The notes below the pieces were generated by a model, which saw only the letters and a list, made by a program, of their open reading frames with translations, did no database searches and was not told the origin of the DNA. Of a stretch of DNA of 64,000 nt, positions 17,223-25,315 are shown one piece after another (positions within the stretch are counted from its first letter, which is position 1; every line of letters starts with the position of its first letter). The stretch lies in contig NZ_CP030287.1 in the NCBI RefSeq assembly GCF_003287935.1, positions 4,616,267 to 4,680,266 on the forward strand. The letters are read 5' to 3'. The position numbers and the translations under genes were made by a program. This DNA comes from Streptomyces sp. ICC1. Its GTDB lineage: Bacteria; Actinomycetota; Actinomycetes; Streptomycetales; Streptomycetaceae.

Positions 17223-17978
17223 TTGCCTTTCTCCCTGCACCAGGGCGACGCCCTCAGCGTCCTGTCCGGCCTCCCCGACAACTGCGTCGACTCCGTCATC
17301 ACCGACCCGCCGTACAACTCGGGCGGGCGGACGGCGAAGGAGCGCACGAGCCGCACGGCCCGACAGAAGTACACCTCGGGCGACGCCGGCCACACCCTGG
17401 CCGACTTCACCGGCGAGAACATGGATCAGAGGTCGTACGGCTTCTGGCTGACGCAGATCATGACCGAAGCCCAGCGGGCCACCCGCCCCGGAGGCACGGC
17501 GCTGCTGTTCACCGACTGGCGCCAGCTGCCCATCACCACGGATGCGATCCAGGCCGCCGGCTGGACGTGGCGCGGGGTCCTGGCCTGGCACAAGCCCGCC
17601 GCCCGCCCGCAGAAGGGGCGCTTCACCCAGAACTGCGAGTTCATCGTCTGGGGGTCCAACGGCGACATGGACGGCTCCCGGAACGAGGTCTACCTCCCGG
17701 GCCTGTACTCCGGCTCGCAGCCGGCGGGCAAGAAGAGGCAGCACATCACGCAGAAGCCGGTCGAGGTGATGCGCGAGCTCGTCAAGATCAGCCCGCCCGG
17801 CGGAACCGTCCTCGACTTCTGCGCCGGATCCGGCAGCACAGGTGTCGCAGCCCTACTGGAGGGCCGGGACTTCATCGGCGTCGAGAAGACCAGACACTAC
17901 GCCGAGATCGCCTCCGACCGTCTCACCGAAGCCCTCCAGCAGACGTACTCCCAGGACGACTTCGTCCTCACAGCCTGA
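17223..17978 (+). CDS. DNA adenine-type methyltransferase (beta class)
   Basis: 251 residues from TTG at 17223 (LPFSLHQGDALSVL). Motif IV DPPY in ITDPPYNSGGR near residue 30 comes before motif I DFCAGSGSTGVAA near residue 200, the order of class beta N6-adenine (or N4-cytosine) methyltransferases; DPPY favours N6-adenine. The SAM-binding and catalytic motifs are intact. No restriction endonuclease is adjacent, so it is an orphan that could protect the element from host restriction during transfer. Upstream ATGs in the same frame (from 16968) lie in the promoter repeat and are not credible. Confidence 0.8.
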   Translation: MPFSLHQGDALSVLSGLPDNCVDSVITDPPYNSGGRTAKERTSRTARQKYTSGDAGHTLADFTGENMDQRSYGFWLTQIMTEAQRATRPGGTALLFTDWRQLPITTDAIQAAGWTWRGVLAWHKPAARPQKGRFTQNCEFIVWGSNGDMDGSRNEVYLPGLYSGSQPAGKKRQHITQKPVEVMRELVKISPPGGTVLDFCAGSGSTGVAALLEGRDFIGVEKTRHYAEIASDRLTEALQQTYSQDDFVLTA

Positions 17979-18058
17979 CCCAAACGCCATGTGGCGGGGA
18001 CAGGGAGACGGCCTCTCGTATTCCTGTCCCCGCCGTGCGCCGGGCTTTGTAGCACGAC

Positions 18059-18084
18059 ATCCCCGGTCAGCCAAACCGGGGAAT
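18059..18084. promoter_or_regulatory. Palindromic operator upstream of the DUF4913 gene
   Basis: CCCCGGT / ACCGGGG dyad, nearly identical to the reverse complement of 2055-2080, with TTTGTA a few bases before it as a possible -10. Lies about 75 bp ahead of the GTG at 18158. Confidence 0.6.
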
Positions 18085-18157
18085 GTGCGGATCGTTGAAC
18101 TCCAGCCCCTTTTACGAATTCCGACGTGCCGCATGCGGCTGCGAGGAGAGACCTTTC

Positions 18158-18796
18158 GTGCTCGAACCCATAGACGGCCACGACGGCCAGGAGATGGACC
18201 CGATCCGCGTCCCCGACGCCGACCTGGAGAGCATCGAGGCCAGCGTCCGCAAGCTCCTGGACCAGTCGGCCCAGCAGGCTCGGCAGCTTGACAGCCTGTC
18301 CTCCGCACCCGACCCGATGCCCTTCGCCGGGTTCACGATGCCGGGCCTGCCCGGCATGCCCGCCCCCGTGCTGCCGCCCGAGCCGAAGCCGATCCTGGAG
18401 CTGGACGGCGAAGATCGGGAAAACGAACTGGACTCCCTGACCGACTGGGTGGAGGACTTCCTCATGCCGGTTTACGGCGCGGAGATCACCACATCCGCGC
18501 CGTGGTGCGAACAGTGGCAGGAACACCTCGACGTCGTGGCGTGGCTGCACGCCCTGTGGATGGCCTACCAGCAGCACAAAGACCCCGAAGCCGGACCCAG
18601 CGGCATGTTCGTGTGGCACCGGGACTTCCTCAGCCACGCGATGGCCGCCGTCCGCGCAGCCGGCGGACCGCTGTCGGCCTGCCAGACCGACCCCGACCGC
18701 CCCGCCCACCGCCTGCTGCGAGGCCCCGGCCGATCCACCCGCCCGGTGGCCACCGCGGCAGACGACACGGAGCACGGCGTCGAGGCGGCCTCGTGA
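18158..18796 (+). CDS. DUF4913 domain protein
   Basis: 212 residues from GTG at 18158, preceded by GAGGAGAG. Acidic, Pro-rich N-terminal half with a helix (LESIEASVRKLLDQSAQQ), then the DUF4913-type core (LTDWVEDFLMPVYG, WCEQWQEHLDVVAWLHALW) at residues about 90-170. The family is common on actinobacterial plasmids and integrative elements; function unknown. Its stop overlaps the GTG of the RelE-like gene, so the two are coupled. Confidence 0.7.
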   Translation: MLEPIDGHDGQEMDPIRVPDADLESIEASVRKLLDQSAQQARQLDSLSSAPDPMPFAGFTMPGLPGMPAPVLPPEPKPILELDGEDRENELDSLTDWVEDFLMPVYGAEITTSAPWCEQWQEHLDVVAWLHALWMAYQQHKDPEAGPSGMFVWHRDFLSHAMAAVRAAGGPLSACQTDPDRPAHRLLRGPGRSTRPVATAADDTEHGVEAAS

Positions 18797-19231
18797 GCGG
18801 CCACGAACAACCCGCCTTCGGCCTGACCTTCGACCCGCGCGCTCTGACCGACCTTCTCCAAGCGCCCAGCGACATCCGCGACCTCGCGCTCGCCAAGATC
18901 CAAGACGTCGTCAACGCGAACCTGTTCGGCGGGAAGCTCACCCACGAACTCGACGGGCTCCGCAAGGTCTATGTCGACTCACGCGCGGCCTGGCGCATCG
19001 TCTACGCCACGCGCCTGGCTCCCGAAGGATCCGCGTTCCGCAGCGAGATCCACGTCGTCGCAGTCCGTCCCCGGGAACAGAGCGACGTCTACCGGACCGC
19101 CGCCGCCCGCCTGGGCATCAAGCGCCGGCCTGTCGACGCCCTCACCCATGCCGCCAGGGGCCGGTCTCCCCAGCTCGGCACCACCCGCACCATCCCCAAG
19201 CCCGGACCCCAGCCCTACGCGGTCCCCGGAC
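18793..19231 (+). pseudogene. RelE/ParE-like protein, cut at adapter-like junction
   Basis: GTG at 18793 overlaps the DUF4913 stop. Residues about 10-105 have the RelE/ParE layout: LTFDPRALTDLLQAP, a helix IRDLALAKIQDVVNANL, GGKLTHELDGLRKVYVD, WRIVYATRLA, EIHVVAVRPREQSDVYRTAA. The paired upstream gene could be its antitoxin or partner, but DUF4913 is not a known antitoxin, so toxin function is only a guess. After about residue 146 the frame enters adapter-like sequence; the native C-terminus is not present here. Confidence 0.55.
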
Positions 19232-19329
19232 CTGCCTCTCATACACATCTGACGCGCCCGACGAACTACTCTGAGTATATCGACTGCCTTCCCCAGTCTC
19301 TGGGGCCTCGAGAGGTGTATAATGTACAT
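19232..19329. other. Adapter-like chimeric junction
   Basis: 19232-19264 matches the Nextera transposase Read 1 adapter, reverse orientation, at 29 of 33 bases, including most of the 19-bp mosaic end (here CTGCCTCTCATACACATCT). 19296-19329 matches the Read 2 adapter in the opposite orientation (GTCTC..TGGG..CTCG then AGAGGTGTATAA). On the minus strand the first arm reads [10 protein letters not shown], close to the known adapter peptide SDVYKRQ. This is most simply a library artefact joining two unrelated fragments. Match percentages are by eye against remembered adapter sequences. Confidence 0.8.
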
Positions 19330-19350
19330 TTGCCACCCCTCCCCCCGGAC

Positions 19351-19394
19351 ACCGTCCGGCCGTGCCGCCACCCCCGTCGGCACGGCCGGACGGT
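19351..19394 (+). terminator. Strong hairpin terminator before hisC
   Basis: 17-bp perfect stem (ACCGTCCGGCCGTGCCG and its complement) with a 10-base loop, followed by GTTTTA. It lies between the adapter-like junction and the hisC start, so it probably ends a gene that is no longer in this assembly. Confidence 0.75.
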
Positions 19395-19438
19395 GTTTTA
19401 CTCCGCCCTGGCCCCTTCCTCGTCAAAGGAATCCCGCG

Positions 19439-20575
19439 ATGTCCGATCCGAACTCCGCGACCGCCGGTCCGACCGCCGGTCCGACCGCCGGTCCGACCGA
19501 TGGTCTGACCGATGGTCCGGCCTTCCCGCGGCTGCGCGCCGACGTCTCCACGCTCCCCCGCTACGTGCCGGGCAAGGCCGCCGCCGACGAGTTCGTCGAC
19601 AAGCTCTCCTCCAACGAGAACCCGTACCCGCCGCTGCCGTCGGTGATCGGCGCGGTCGAGAGCTGGCTGGGCCGGCTCAACCGCTACCCCGACCCCTCCT
19701 CCGCCGAGCTGACCGCCGAGCTCTCCGCGCGCCTGGGCGTGCCCGCCGACCACCTGGTCCTGGGCACCGGCTCCGTGGGCATCACCCAGCACCTGGTCGC
19801 GGCCGCCGCGGGCCCCGGCGACGAGGTCGTCTTCGCCTGGCGCTCCTTCGAGGCGTACCCGCTGCTGGCGTGGGCCGCCGGGGCGACCTCCGTACAGGTG
19901 CCGCTGCGCGACGAGACGCACGACCTGGACGCGCTGGCCGACGCGGTCACCGACCGCACCCGCATCGTCTTCGTCTGCAACCCGAACAACCCGACGGGCA
20001 CCGCCGTGCGCCGCGCCGAGCTGGAGCGGTTCCTGGACCGGGTGCCGCCCGAGGTGCTGGTCGTCATCGACGAGGCGTACCGGGAGTTCGTCGGGGACGA
20101 AGAGGTGCCCGACGGCATCGAGCTGTACCGGGACCGCCCCAACGTCGCCGTCCTGCGCACCTTCTCCAAGGCGTACGGGCTGGCCGCGCTCCGCGTCGGC
20201 TACGCGGTGGCCCACCCCCGGGTGACGGCCGCGCTGCGCGCCTGCTCCGTACCGCTCGGGGTGAGCGGCCCCGCCCAGGCGGCCGCGCTGGCCTCGCTGC
20301 GCGCCACGGAGGAGCTGCGCGAGCGGGTCGCCGACCTGGTGGCCGAGCGCGAGCGGGTCAGCGCCGGCCTGCGCGCCGAGGGCTACGAGGTCCCCGAGAG
20401 CCACGCCAACTTCGTCTGGCTGCGCCTGGGTTCCCGTACGGCCTACTTCGCGGACGCCTGCGAGGCGGCCGGCCTGATGGTCCGCCCCTTCGGCGACGAG
20501 GGCGTGCGCATCACGATCGGCTCCCCGGACGCGAACGACCGCCTCCTGAAGACGGCGGCCCACTGGGACCGGTAA
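19439..20575 (+). CDS. hisC: Histidinol-phosphate / aromatic aminotransferase
   Basis: 378 residues, ATG at 19439 with AAAGGA upstream. Fold type I PLP aminotransferase: substrate-loop SSNENPY near residue 58, NPNNPTG, the Asp of [13 protein letters not shown]-lysine in [16 protein letters not shown], and the C-terminal Arg of [10 protein letters not shown]. Transfers the amino group to imidazole-acetol phosphate in histidine synthesis, or acts on aromatic keto acids; Streptomyces often has a second such gene away from the his operon, and this solitary copy fits that. Residues 8-27 are a low-complexity TAGP/TDGP repeat from five 12-bp units (19461-19520). Its last 150 bp are duplicated at 24301. 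Confidence 0.8.
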   Translation: MSDPNSATAGPTAGPTAGPTDGLTDGPAFPRLRADVSTLPRYVPGKAAADEFVDKLSSNENPYPPLPSVIGAVESWLGRLNRYPDPSSAELTAELSARLGVPADHLVLGTGSVGITQHLVAAAAGPGDEVVFAWRSFEAYPLLAWAAGATSVQVPLRDETHDLDALADAVTDRTRIVFVCNPNNPTGTAVRRAELERFLDRVPPEVLVVIDEAYREFVGDEEVPDGIELYRDRPNVAVLRTFSKAYGLAALRVGYAVAHPRVTAALRACSVPLGVSGPAQAAALASLRATEELRERVADLVAERERVSAGLRAEGYEVPESHANFVWLRLGSRTAYFADACEAAGLMVRPFGDEGVRITIGSPDANDRLLKTAAHWDR

Positions 20576-20637
20576 CCCGGCACACGGTCGCGAGCAACGA
20601 GGAATCCCCGGGGCGGCTTACGGACCGGTGTTCACCC

Positions 20638-20724
20638 TCAGGTGCGAGTGGTGCCGAGGATGATGACGGCGAGGCCGCCGAGCAGGATCACGACGTAGAG
20701 GACCTGCCGGGCGTACTCGGTCAT
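20638..20724 (-). CDS. 28-residue single-span membrane peptide
   Basis: ATG at 20724 overlaps the upstream stop (TGATG). The peptide is almost all one hydrophobic helix (VLYVVILLGGLAVIIL) with a short charged N-terminus MTEYAR and a polar tail. Last gene of a three-gene coupled set next to the hisC 3' end. Function unknown; size resembles regulatory or holin-like small membrane peptides. Confidence 0.45.
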   Translation of the reverse strand: MTEYARQVLYVVILLGGLAVIILGTTRT

Positions 20725-20900
20725 CAGCAGGTCCGACGGGGCGCTGTGCCCCGAGCCGGCTTGCACGGGCCAGTGGGGCCGATCGGGTGGGCAAACAGGA
20801 CGGGGCGGCCGCCGGAGGCCGACTCGAAGGGGATCCGCTCGGCCGCCCCACGGATGGCCTGGTCGCAGAACACGCAGAACCGTCCGCCCTCGTACCTCAT
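20724..20900 (-). CDS. 58-residue Cys-containing protein
   Basis: ATG at 20900 in a 4-bp overlap with the 113-residue gene; its TGA overlaps the next ATG. Starts MRYEGGRFCVFCDQAI, with a CxxC knuckle at residues 9-12 and two more Cys near the C-terminus (GPCKPA, RRTC), so a zinc-bound mini-domain is plausible. No family recognised. Confidence 0.55.
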   Translation of the reverse strand: MRYEGGRFCVFCDQAIRGAAERIPFESASGGRPVLFAHPIGPTGPCKPARGTAPRRTC

Positions 20901-21238
20901 CCGGTCGCCTCATCGCCTCGTACCGGCTCCCGGTATTGGCTGGCTTCCGCGAGGTTCCGCAGGATGCGGGCCAGGGCCCTCGCGTGGTTCCAGTTCACGT
21001 GGTCGCCGTGGCTCGACGGGCCTACGTCGATGAAGTACGACCACTCGCTCAGCGCGGCTCCCGCACGTTCGGTCCTCTGGGCCGCCGGAACCTGAGACAC
21101 CTCGGTGTGAAGTTCGTATCCCACGGTGATCAGATCATCGACCAGGCGGGCCACACTTTCGGCGTCGGGGCGCTCCGAATAGGGAGCTAGAGCGCGCGCA
21201 GTGAGCTCCTCAACCGTCGGCGTCTTGCTGGGGTTCAT
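20897..21238 (-). CDS. Hypothetical 113-residue helical protein
   Basis: ATG at 21238. Helical and acidic (PDAESVARLVDDLITVGYEL; WNHARALARILRNLAEASQ). Couples by ATGA to the 58-residue gene. It lies downstream of the XRE regulator in the same direction and is probably co-transcribed with it. Function unknown. Confidence 0.6.
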   Translation of the reverse strand: MNPSKTPTVEELTARALAPYSERPDAESVARLVDDLITVGYELHTEVSQVPAAQRTERAGAALSEWSYFIDVGPSSHGDHVNWNHARALARILRNLAEASQYREPVRGDEATG

Positions 21239-21326
21239 CCTGATGCTCCCTACCGTCGTCAGCGGGTGGTGGAACCAGGGTGACGGCGAGGCAACTGAAG
21301 AAGGGGCCCGATTTGGGCCCCTCTCC

Positions 21327-22583
21327 CTACGCGGCCAGCATGCCGATATCGACAGCCAGTCGGCTTGCCCGTTGTCGGCGCTCCGGCACCCGTGACGTGG
21401 TCTCCTCCAGCACGATGGAGCGGGCGTACCCGTTGTAGCGGATCGTCTCCGGAGCGGCCGCGTGCGCCTGCTCCAACGTGGCCAGCGCAGTCTCGCGCTG
21501 CCCATCCAGGTAGTAGGCGCGGGCCTGCTCGATGCGGTGCCGGGCCCGGCGCGGCCGGGACGGGATCGCGCTGGTCTCAGCCCGGTTGGCCTGCCGTACG
21601 GACTCTCCGCCGGCTCGAAGCTCAACCGCGACGGTGACTCCGTGGGCCCCCATCACAGCTCGGCCGAAGGACGTCACCCGATGGAAGTAGTTGGCGGGCA
21701 GCTGGCGGGAAATACCGCCTGCCCGGTCCCACCATCCCCACGCGGTGCCGGTGTCACGGCGTTTCGCAGCAGTGAGTCCGGCCTCGACGCGGAGGGCTCC
21801 CGTGATCGCCTGCACGTCGAGCGGGGCGTCGGGTAGCCCGGGCTCCAAAAGTTGCAGCGCTTGCATGACGAGGTCGTCCGCCTCGTCGTAGTGACCCGGA
21901 CCGGAGTCCCGGTGAGCCTGCGCAGCCAGCCACGCTGCCACGCCGATCGCATGCAGGTCCTCGGATTCCTGCGCGGCGACCATGCCACGCTCGGCCACCC
22001 GCCACAACAGGGAGGGGTCCGGCTGGTAGGCGACGAAGAACTGGGCGAGGAAGAACGTCTCAGCCTGGAGGGCGAGGGCTGCGCGCCGGTCGCTCGCGGT
22101 ATCAGCCTGGCGGACGCCGAGCTGTGCGTCACGGACCAGCCCGGGCAGCAACTGGCCCAGGATCTCGCGGTGGTTGGGCGCCTCATGTCGGGCGGCCCAG
22201 GCGGCATCCAGCGCGGCCCGCAGATACACCTTCGTGGGTGCCTCCCGGGCGCCGGGCGCCGGGTATGCAGACAGCGCAGCGCGGACTGCGGGGAGACGAT
22301 CATGACCGGGCCCGAGGAACAGGTCGGTGTGTGGTTCGGCGCCGACATCGCCCACGAGGTCGTTCAGGCGGCGGACGCGGAGCACTTCGGCGATGCGGAG
22401 GATCTCCGGCAGGCGCGGCATTCCCATGGTGCCGGTCTCGATCTTCTTGACCCACGAGGCGTGGTGGCCGAGGAGGCCAGCCAGTTGCTCGCGGGTCATG
22501 CCTCGGCGGTTGCGGTAGATCTGGACACGTTGCCCGAACGCGACGGGGTTGTCGTACGGGTCGGGCGTAGCATCGGATGACAC
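21327..22583 (-). CDS. XRE-family regulator with TPR-like C-terminus (element 1)
   Basis: 418 residues from GTG at 22583 (AAGGGG upstream). N-terminal HTH: FGQRVQIYRNRRGMTREQLA and HHASWVKKIETG at residues about 14-55. The rest is an all-helical repeat region (ALALQAETFFLAQFFVAYQ; AWLAAQAHRDSGPGHYDEA), typical of Streptomyces XRE/TPR regulators. Genes of this type in the genus often control adjacent small genes. Here it is the regulator of element 1, divergent from the A1/B1 genes. Confidence 0.75.
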   Translation of the reverse strand: MSSDATPDPYDNPVAFGQRVQIYRNRRGMTREQLAGLLGHHASWVKKIETGTMGMPRLPEILRIAEVLRVRRLNDLVGDVGAEPHTDLFLGPGHDRLPAVRAALSAYPAPGAREAPTKVYLRAALDAAWAARHEAPNHREILGQLLPGLVRDAQLGVRQADTASDRRAALALQAETFFLAQFFVAYQPDPSLLWRVAERGMVAAQESEDLHAIGVAAWLAAQAHRDSGPGHYDEADDLVMQALQLLEPGLPDAPLDVQAITGALRVEAGLTAAKRRDTGTAWGWWDRAGGISRQLPANYFHRVTSFGRAVMGAHGVTVAVELRAGGESVRQANRAETSAIPSRPRRARHRIEQARAYYLDGQRETALATLEQAHAAAPETIRYNGYARSIVLEETTSRVPERRQRASRLAVDIGMLAA

Positions 22584-22628
22584 GGCCTTGCCCCTTCGTT
22601 GTACAGCTCGACACTGACCAGCGTAGGG

Positions 22629-22676
22629 GGCTGGGCCTTTCTTGTGCGCCCGTGGACGCACAAGAAAGGCCCAGCC
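22629..22676. terminator. 20-bp perfect hairpin
   Basis: Arms 22629-22648 and 22657-22676 are perfectly complementary (GGCTGGGCCTTTCTTGTGCG) with an 8-base loop. Lies just upstream of the XRE gene, so it could end transcription entering element 1 from the right, or be a regulatory stem in the XRE leader. Too symmetrical to decide direction. Confidence 0.6.
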
Positions 22677-22684
22677 AGGTTCGG

Positions 22685-22822
22685 TTCGATGGCCCGCCTG
22701 GAAGCCAAAACCCGTGTCGGGCCCAGCCACAGAAGGTGCGCCCAGTGCAGCCCGCACCACGTATCCGGCGTACGGGCGCTACTCCGCACCACAGACGGCA
22801 TCAGCCACTGTGCTGCTTGCCT
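22685..22822 (-). repeat. H segment, element 1 copy
   Basis: On the minus strand shares GTGGCTGATGCCG, CACCTTCTGTGGC and the spacing between them with the plus strand of 34107-34240. It reads WLMPSVVRS...CGLHWAHLLWLGP, but the counterpart at 34107 is frameshifted between the two motifs, so coding is doubtful. The remaining gap up to the A1 gene (to 23263) holds the palindromes listed separately and no credible gene. Confidence 0.5.
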
Positions 22823-23008
22823 CCGAGGGAACCCCACTCGTCCTGCCACCGGATATCCGACCCGTACCGACGAAGCGAGCACCGGAGCGCAGCGCAGGGC
22901 GCAGCCAACCCGTGGAGTCCGCAGACGCACACCGGCATCAGTGGGCTCTTATGGAAAAGAGGGCAGTTCCGAAAAACCTGCTCTGACCTGTGAGTTCACC
23001 AACGTCGG

Positions 23009-23208
23009 TGTGTCAGCGCTGACACATCGGCAGGCGAGGATGTGTCGCCGGGCAGCACCAACGACACTATTTCCTCCCAGTGAAGTGGGAGAAAAATACA
23101 AATACCCTGGTCAGTCAAGGGGAGGTCTCCGGCGCCCGCGGAGAGCGTGTCGGCGCCAACACGCAAAAGTCACACCGGCTGGGAGGATTTGTCCCAGTGC
23201 ACTGGGAC
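23009..23208. repeat. Palindromes upstream of A1, origin- or operator-like
   Basis: Perfect 18-bp palindromes TGTGTCAGCGCTGACACA (23009-23026) and GTCCCAGTGCACTGGGAC (23191-23208), plus a related TCCCA..TGGGA dyad at 23075-23090 beside an A-rich stretch (GAAAAATACAAATA). The arrangement directly upstream of a RepL-like gene resembles a replication origin or autoregulatory operator. Confidence 0.5.
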
Positions 23209-23263
23209 AACCCATTAGGCTGCGTGACGACTTCCCCCTTGAGTGAGGACGGAACCCACGCAC

Positions 23264-23890
23264 ATGCCGCGCCCCCAGCCCATTCGTCGAGCGTCCGGCT
23301 CGCAGCCTCCGCTCGTGCCCGTCTCCGACACCGGCGAGGAGTTCAGGGAGACGCTGACCGAGAAGTTCGCGGACCTCATCGGGAAGACGCCGGTGCGGGG
23401 CCGGCCGGTCCAGCAGGTGGACGTCAGTGTCCGGGTCACTCAGCGGGCCCCACACGAGATGTACGGGACGGCCGGCTTCAGCGCCGTCAGCAACGAGTTC
23501 CTCAGCGAGGTCCTCGCCGTCCTCATCGCCCAACACGGCATGTCCCCGATCCAGTCCGCCGTCCTGGTCTGGTGCATCGGCAAGCAGAAGGAGGGCTGGG
23601 TCAAGGCGACGCACAAGCTGATCGCCGAACGACTCGGGGTCGAGCGGGCCAACGTCACCCGGGCCGTCAGCCGCCTGGAAGAGTGGCACATGATCCAGAA
23701 GGTCCGCCCCGGTGTCCTCTTCGTGAATCCCCTGATCGGCTTCATGGGCAACGGCGACCGTCAGCAGGAGATCCTGGCTAAGCTGCGGCAAGGGACCCCA
23801 GAGAACGCGTTTCCCCTGCTCAACGCTCCACCCGCCCCACGAAGCGCGCAGTTGGAACTCGGTCAGGACCAGGAGGAGGCGGCATGCTGA
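23264..23890 (+). CDS. RepL-like winged-helix protein A1 (element 1)
   Basis: 208 residues from ATG at 23264 (GTG at 23243 would add 7). After a disordered start and a strand-rich segment comes a winged-helix domain at residues about 85-165: SPIQSAVLVWCIGKQ, THKLIAERLGVERANVTRAV, SRLEEWHMIQKVRPG, then VLFVNPLIGFMGNGDRQQEI. The final NP..xxGNGD signature matches the end of plasmid initiator/RepL-type wing domains (established pattern; assignment inferred). Its stop overlaps the B1 start by 7 bases. No catalytic recombinase residues are visible. Confidence 0.6.
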   Translation: MPRPQPIRRASGSQPPLVPVSDTGEEFRETLTEKFADLIGKTPVRGRPVQQVDVSVRVTQRAPHEMYGTAGFSAVSNEFLSEVLAVLIAQHGMSPIQSAVLVWCIGKQKEGWVKATHKLIAERLGVERANVTRAVSRLEEWHMIQKVRPGVLFVNPLIGFMGNGDRQQEILAKLRQGTPENAFPLLNAPPAPRSAQLELGQDQEEAAC

Positions 23891-24294
23891 TCCAGGCGAC
23901 CTTCGGACACGGAATGCTGCACAAGCTGAAGCTCTCCCGCGGCGCCCAAGACCTCCTGAGCGTGCTGATCGAGCTCCAGGAGCCGGGCGGCGAGGTACGG
24001 ATGTCCCAGCAGGAGCTCGCCGCTCGTGTGGGCCTCGGCAAGAACGCCGCCTCGACCGCCATGGCCTCACTAGTCGACCGGCACCTCGTTCTGCGACCGG
24101 AGAACAGCTACCGCACCTACATCCTGCATCCCTACATCGCGGGCTACGAGACCATCGAAGCCCTCGCGGCCGCAGTGCAGGAAGCAGCCCGCCGCATCCA
24201 GAACGGCACGCTCGACGAACCATCGGCCCCCCGCTACGAAACCGCGCCCCCCAAGAGGCAGCACCGGGAACTCCGAGCCGTCAGCGGCGCGTAG
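23884..24294 (+). CDS. Winged-helix protein B1 (element 1)
   Basis: 136 residues, ATG at 23884 inside the A1 3' end. Winged-helix core: LSRGAQDLLSVLIELQEPGG, SQQELAARVGLGKNAASTA, LVDRHLVLRPENSYRTYIL, then HPYIAGYET. B2 has the equivalent YRLHPLAAKYES, so the two B proteins are related. The gene ends 6 bases before the hisC 3' duplicate begins, placing it at the very edge of element 1. Confidence 0.6.
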   Translation: MLIQATFGHGMLHKLKLSRGAQDLLSVLIELQEPGGEVRMSQQELAARVGLGKNAASTAMASLVDRHLVLRPENSYRTYILHPYIAGYETIEALAAAVQEAARRIQNGTLDEPSAPRYETAPPKRQHRELRAVSGA

Positions 24295-24300
24295 CTGCCG

Positions 24301-24453
24301 CCCGAAAGCGACGCCAACTTCGTCTGGCTGCGCCTGGGTTCCCGTACGGCCTACTTCGCGGACGCCTGTGAGGCGGCCGGCCTGATGGTCCGCCCCTTCG
24401 GCGACGAGGGCCTGCGCATCACGATCGGCTCGCCGCACACGAACGAGGCGGCG
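24301..24453 (+). pseudogene. Duplicate of hisC 3' end
   Basis: About 147 bases align without gaps to 20393-20539 of hisC with 7 mismatches by eye (roughly 95 percent). In frame it reads [18 protein letters not shown] and on to [20 protein letters not shown], i.e. the PLP-enzyme C-terminal domain only. No start or upstream hisC sequence. Marks the right edge of element 1. Downstream to 24529 I see nothing else. Confidence 0.85.
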
Positions 24454-24529
24454 CACTCCGACGTGTTGTCGGGGTACGCCGCCTTCGGACGGGACGGCTT
24501 GCGGGAGCGGGCCCGCGCTGTCACGACCG

Positions 24530-25315
24530 CTACTTCGGGTCGCTGTTGAACTTCGAGGCCGACCAGAAGTAGCCGAGCACCGCGAGGCCCACGCACCAGG
24601 CGACCGCGAGCCACCCGTTGTGGCCGATCTCGCTGCCGAGCAGCAGCCCGCGCAGGGTCTCGATGGCCGGGGTGAACGGCTGGTACTCGGCGATCGGCTG
24701 GAACCAGCCCGGCATCCCCTCGACCGGGACGAAGGCACTGGACAGCAGCGGCAGGAGGATCATCGGCAGCGCGTTGTTGGAGGCGGCCTCGGCGTTCGGG
24801 CTGATCAGGCCCATGCCGACGGCGATCCAGGTGAACGCCAGGGCGAACAGGACGAGCAGCCCGAAGGCGGCCAGCCATTCCAGGGCGGTGGCGTCCGTGG
24901 ACCGGAAGCCGATGGCCACGCCCACGGCGCCCACGAGGACCACGCTCGCGATCGACTGGAGCACGCTGCCGATGACGTGCCCGATGAGCACCGATCCGCG
25001 GTGGATCGCCATCGTGCGGAAGCGGGCGATGATGCCCTCGGTCATGTCGTTGGAGACGGACACCGCGGTGCCGATCGTGGTGGAGCCGATGGTCATCAGC
25101 AGGAGGCCCGGCACGAGGTAGGCGATGTAGTCGGACCGGTCGCCGCCGCCGATGCCCGCGCTCATCACGTCGCCGAAGATGTAGACGAAGAGCAGCAGCA
25201 GCATGATCGGCGTGAGCAGCAGGTTCAGGGTGAGGGACGGGTAGCGCCGCGCGTGCAGGAGGTTGCGGCGCAGCATCGTGGCCGAGTCGCGGACGGCGAG
25301 GGAGATCGAGCTCAT
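24530..25315 (-). CDS. ABC-2 type exporter permease (DrrB-like)
   Basis: 261 residues, ATG at 25315 in a 4-bp overlap with the ATPase gene. Six hydrophobic helices with the ABC-2 signature region ([56 protein letters not shown]). Exports a lipophilic compound together with the adjacent ATPase; DrrAB-type pairs give self-resistance or lipid export. Substrate unknown. Confidence 0.85.
   Translation of the reverse strand: MSSISLAVRDSATMLRRNLLHARRYPSLTLNLLLTPIMLLLLFVYIFGDVMSAGIGGGDRSDYIAYLVPGLLLMTIGSTTIGTAVSVSNDMTEGIIARFRTMAIHRGSVLIGHVIGSVLQSIASVVLVGAVGVAIGFRSTDATALEWLAAFGLLVLFALAFTWIAVGMGLISPNAEAASNNALPMILLPLLSSAFVPVEGMPGWFQPIAEYQPFTPAIETLRGLLLGSEIGHNGWLAVAWCVGLAVLGYFWSASKFNSDPK

Noticed and set aside
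19232..19329. A genuine Tn5-type transposon end
   Set aside because: The mosaic end is followed by the synthetic adapter tails of both read primers, which natural Tn5 does not have, and no transposase or second genomic end is present.
22599..23246. Plus-strand genes in the gap between the element 1 regulator and A1
   Set aside because: The frames overlap a 20-bp hairpin and palindromes, lack ribosome binding sites, and show no domain.
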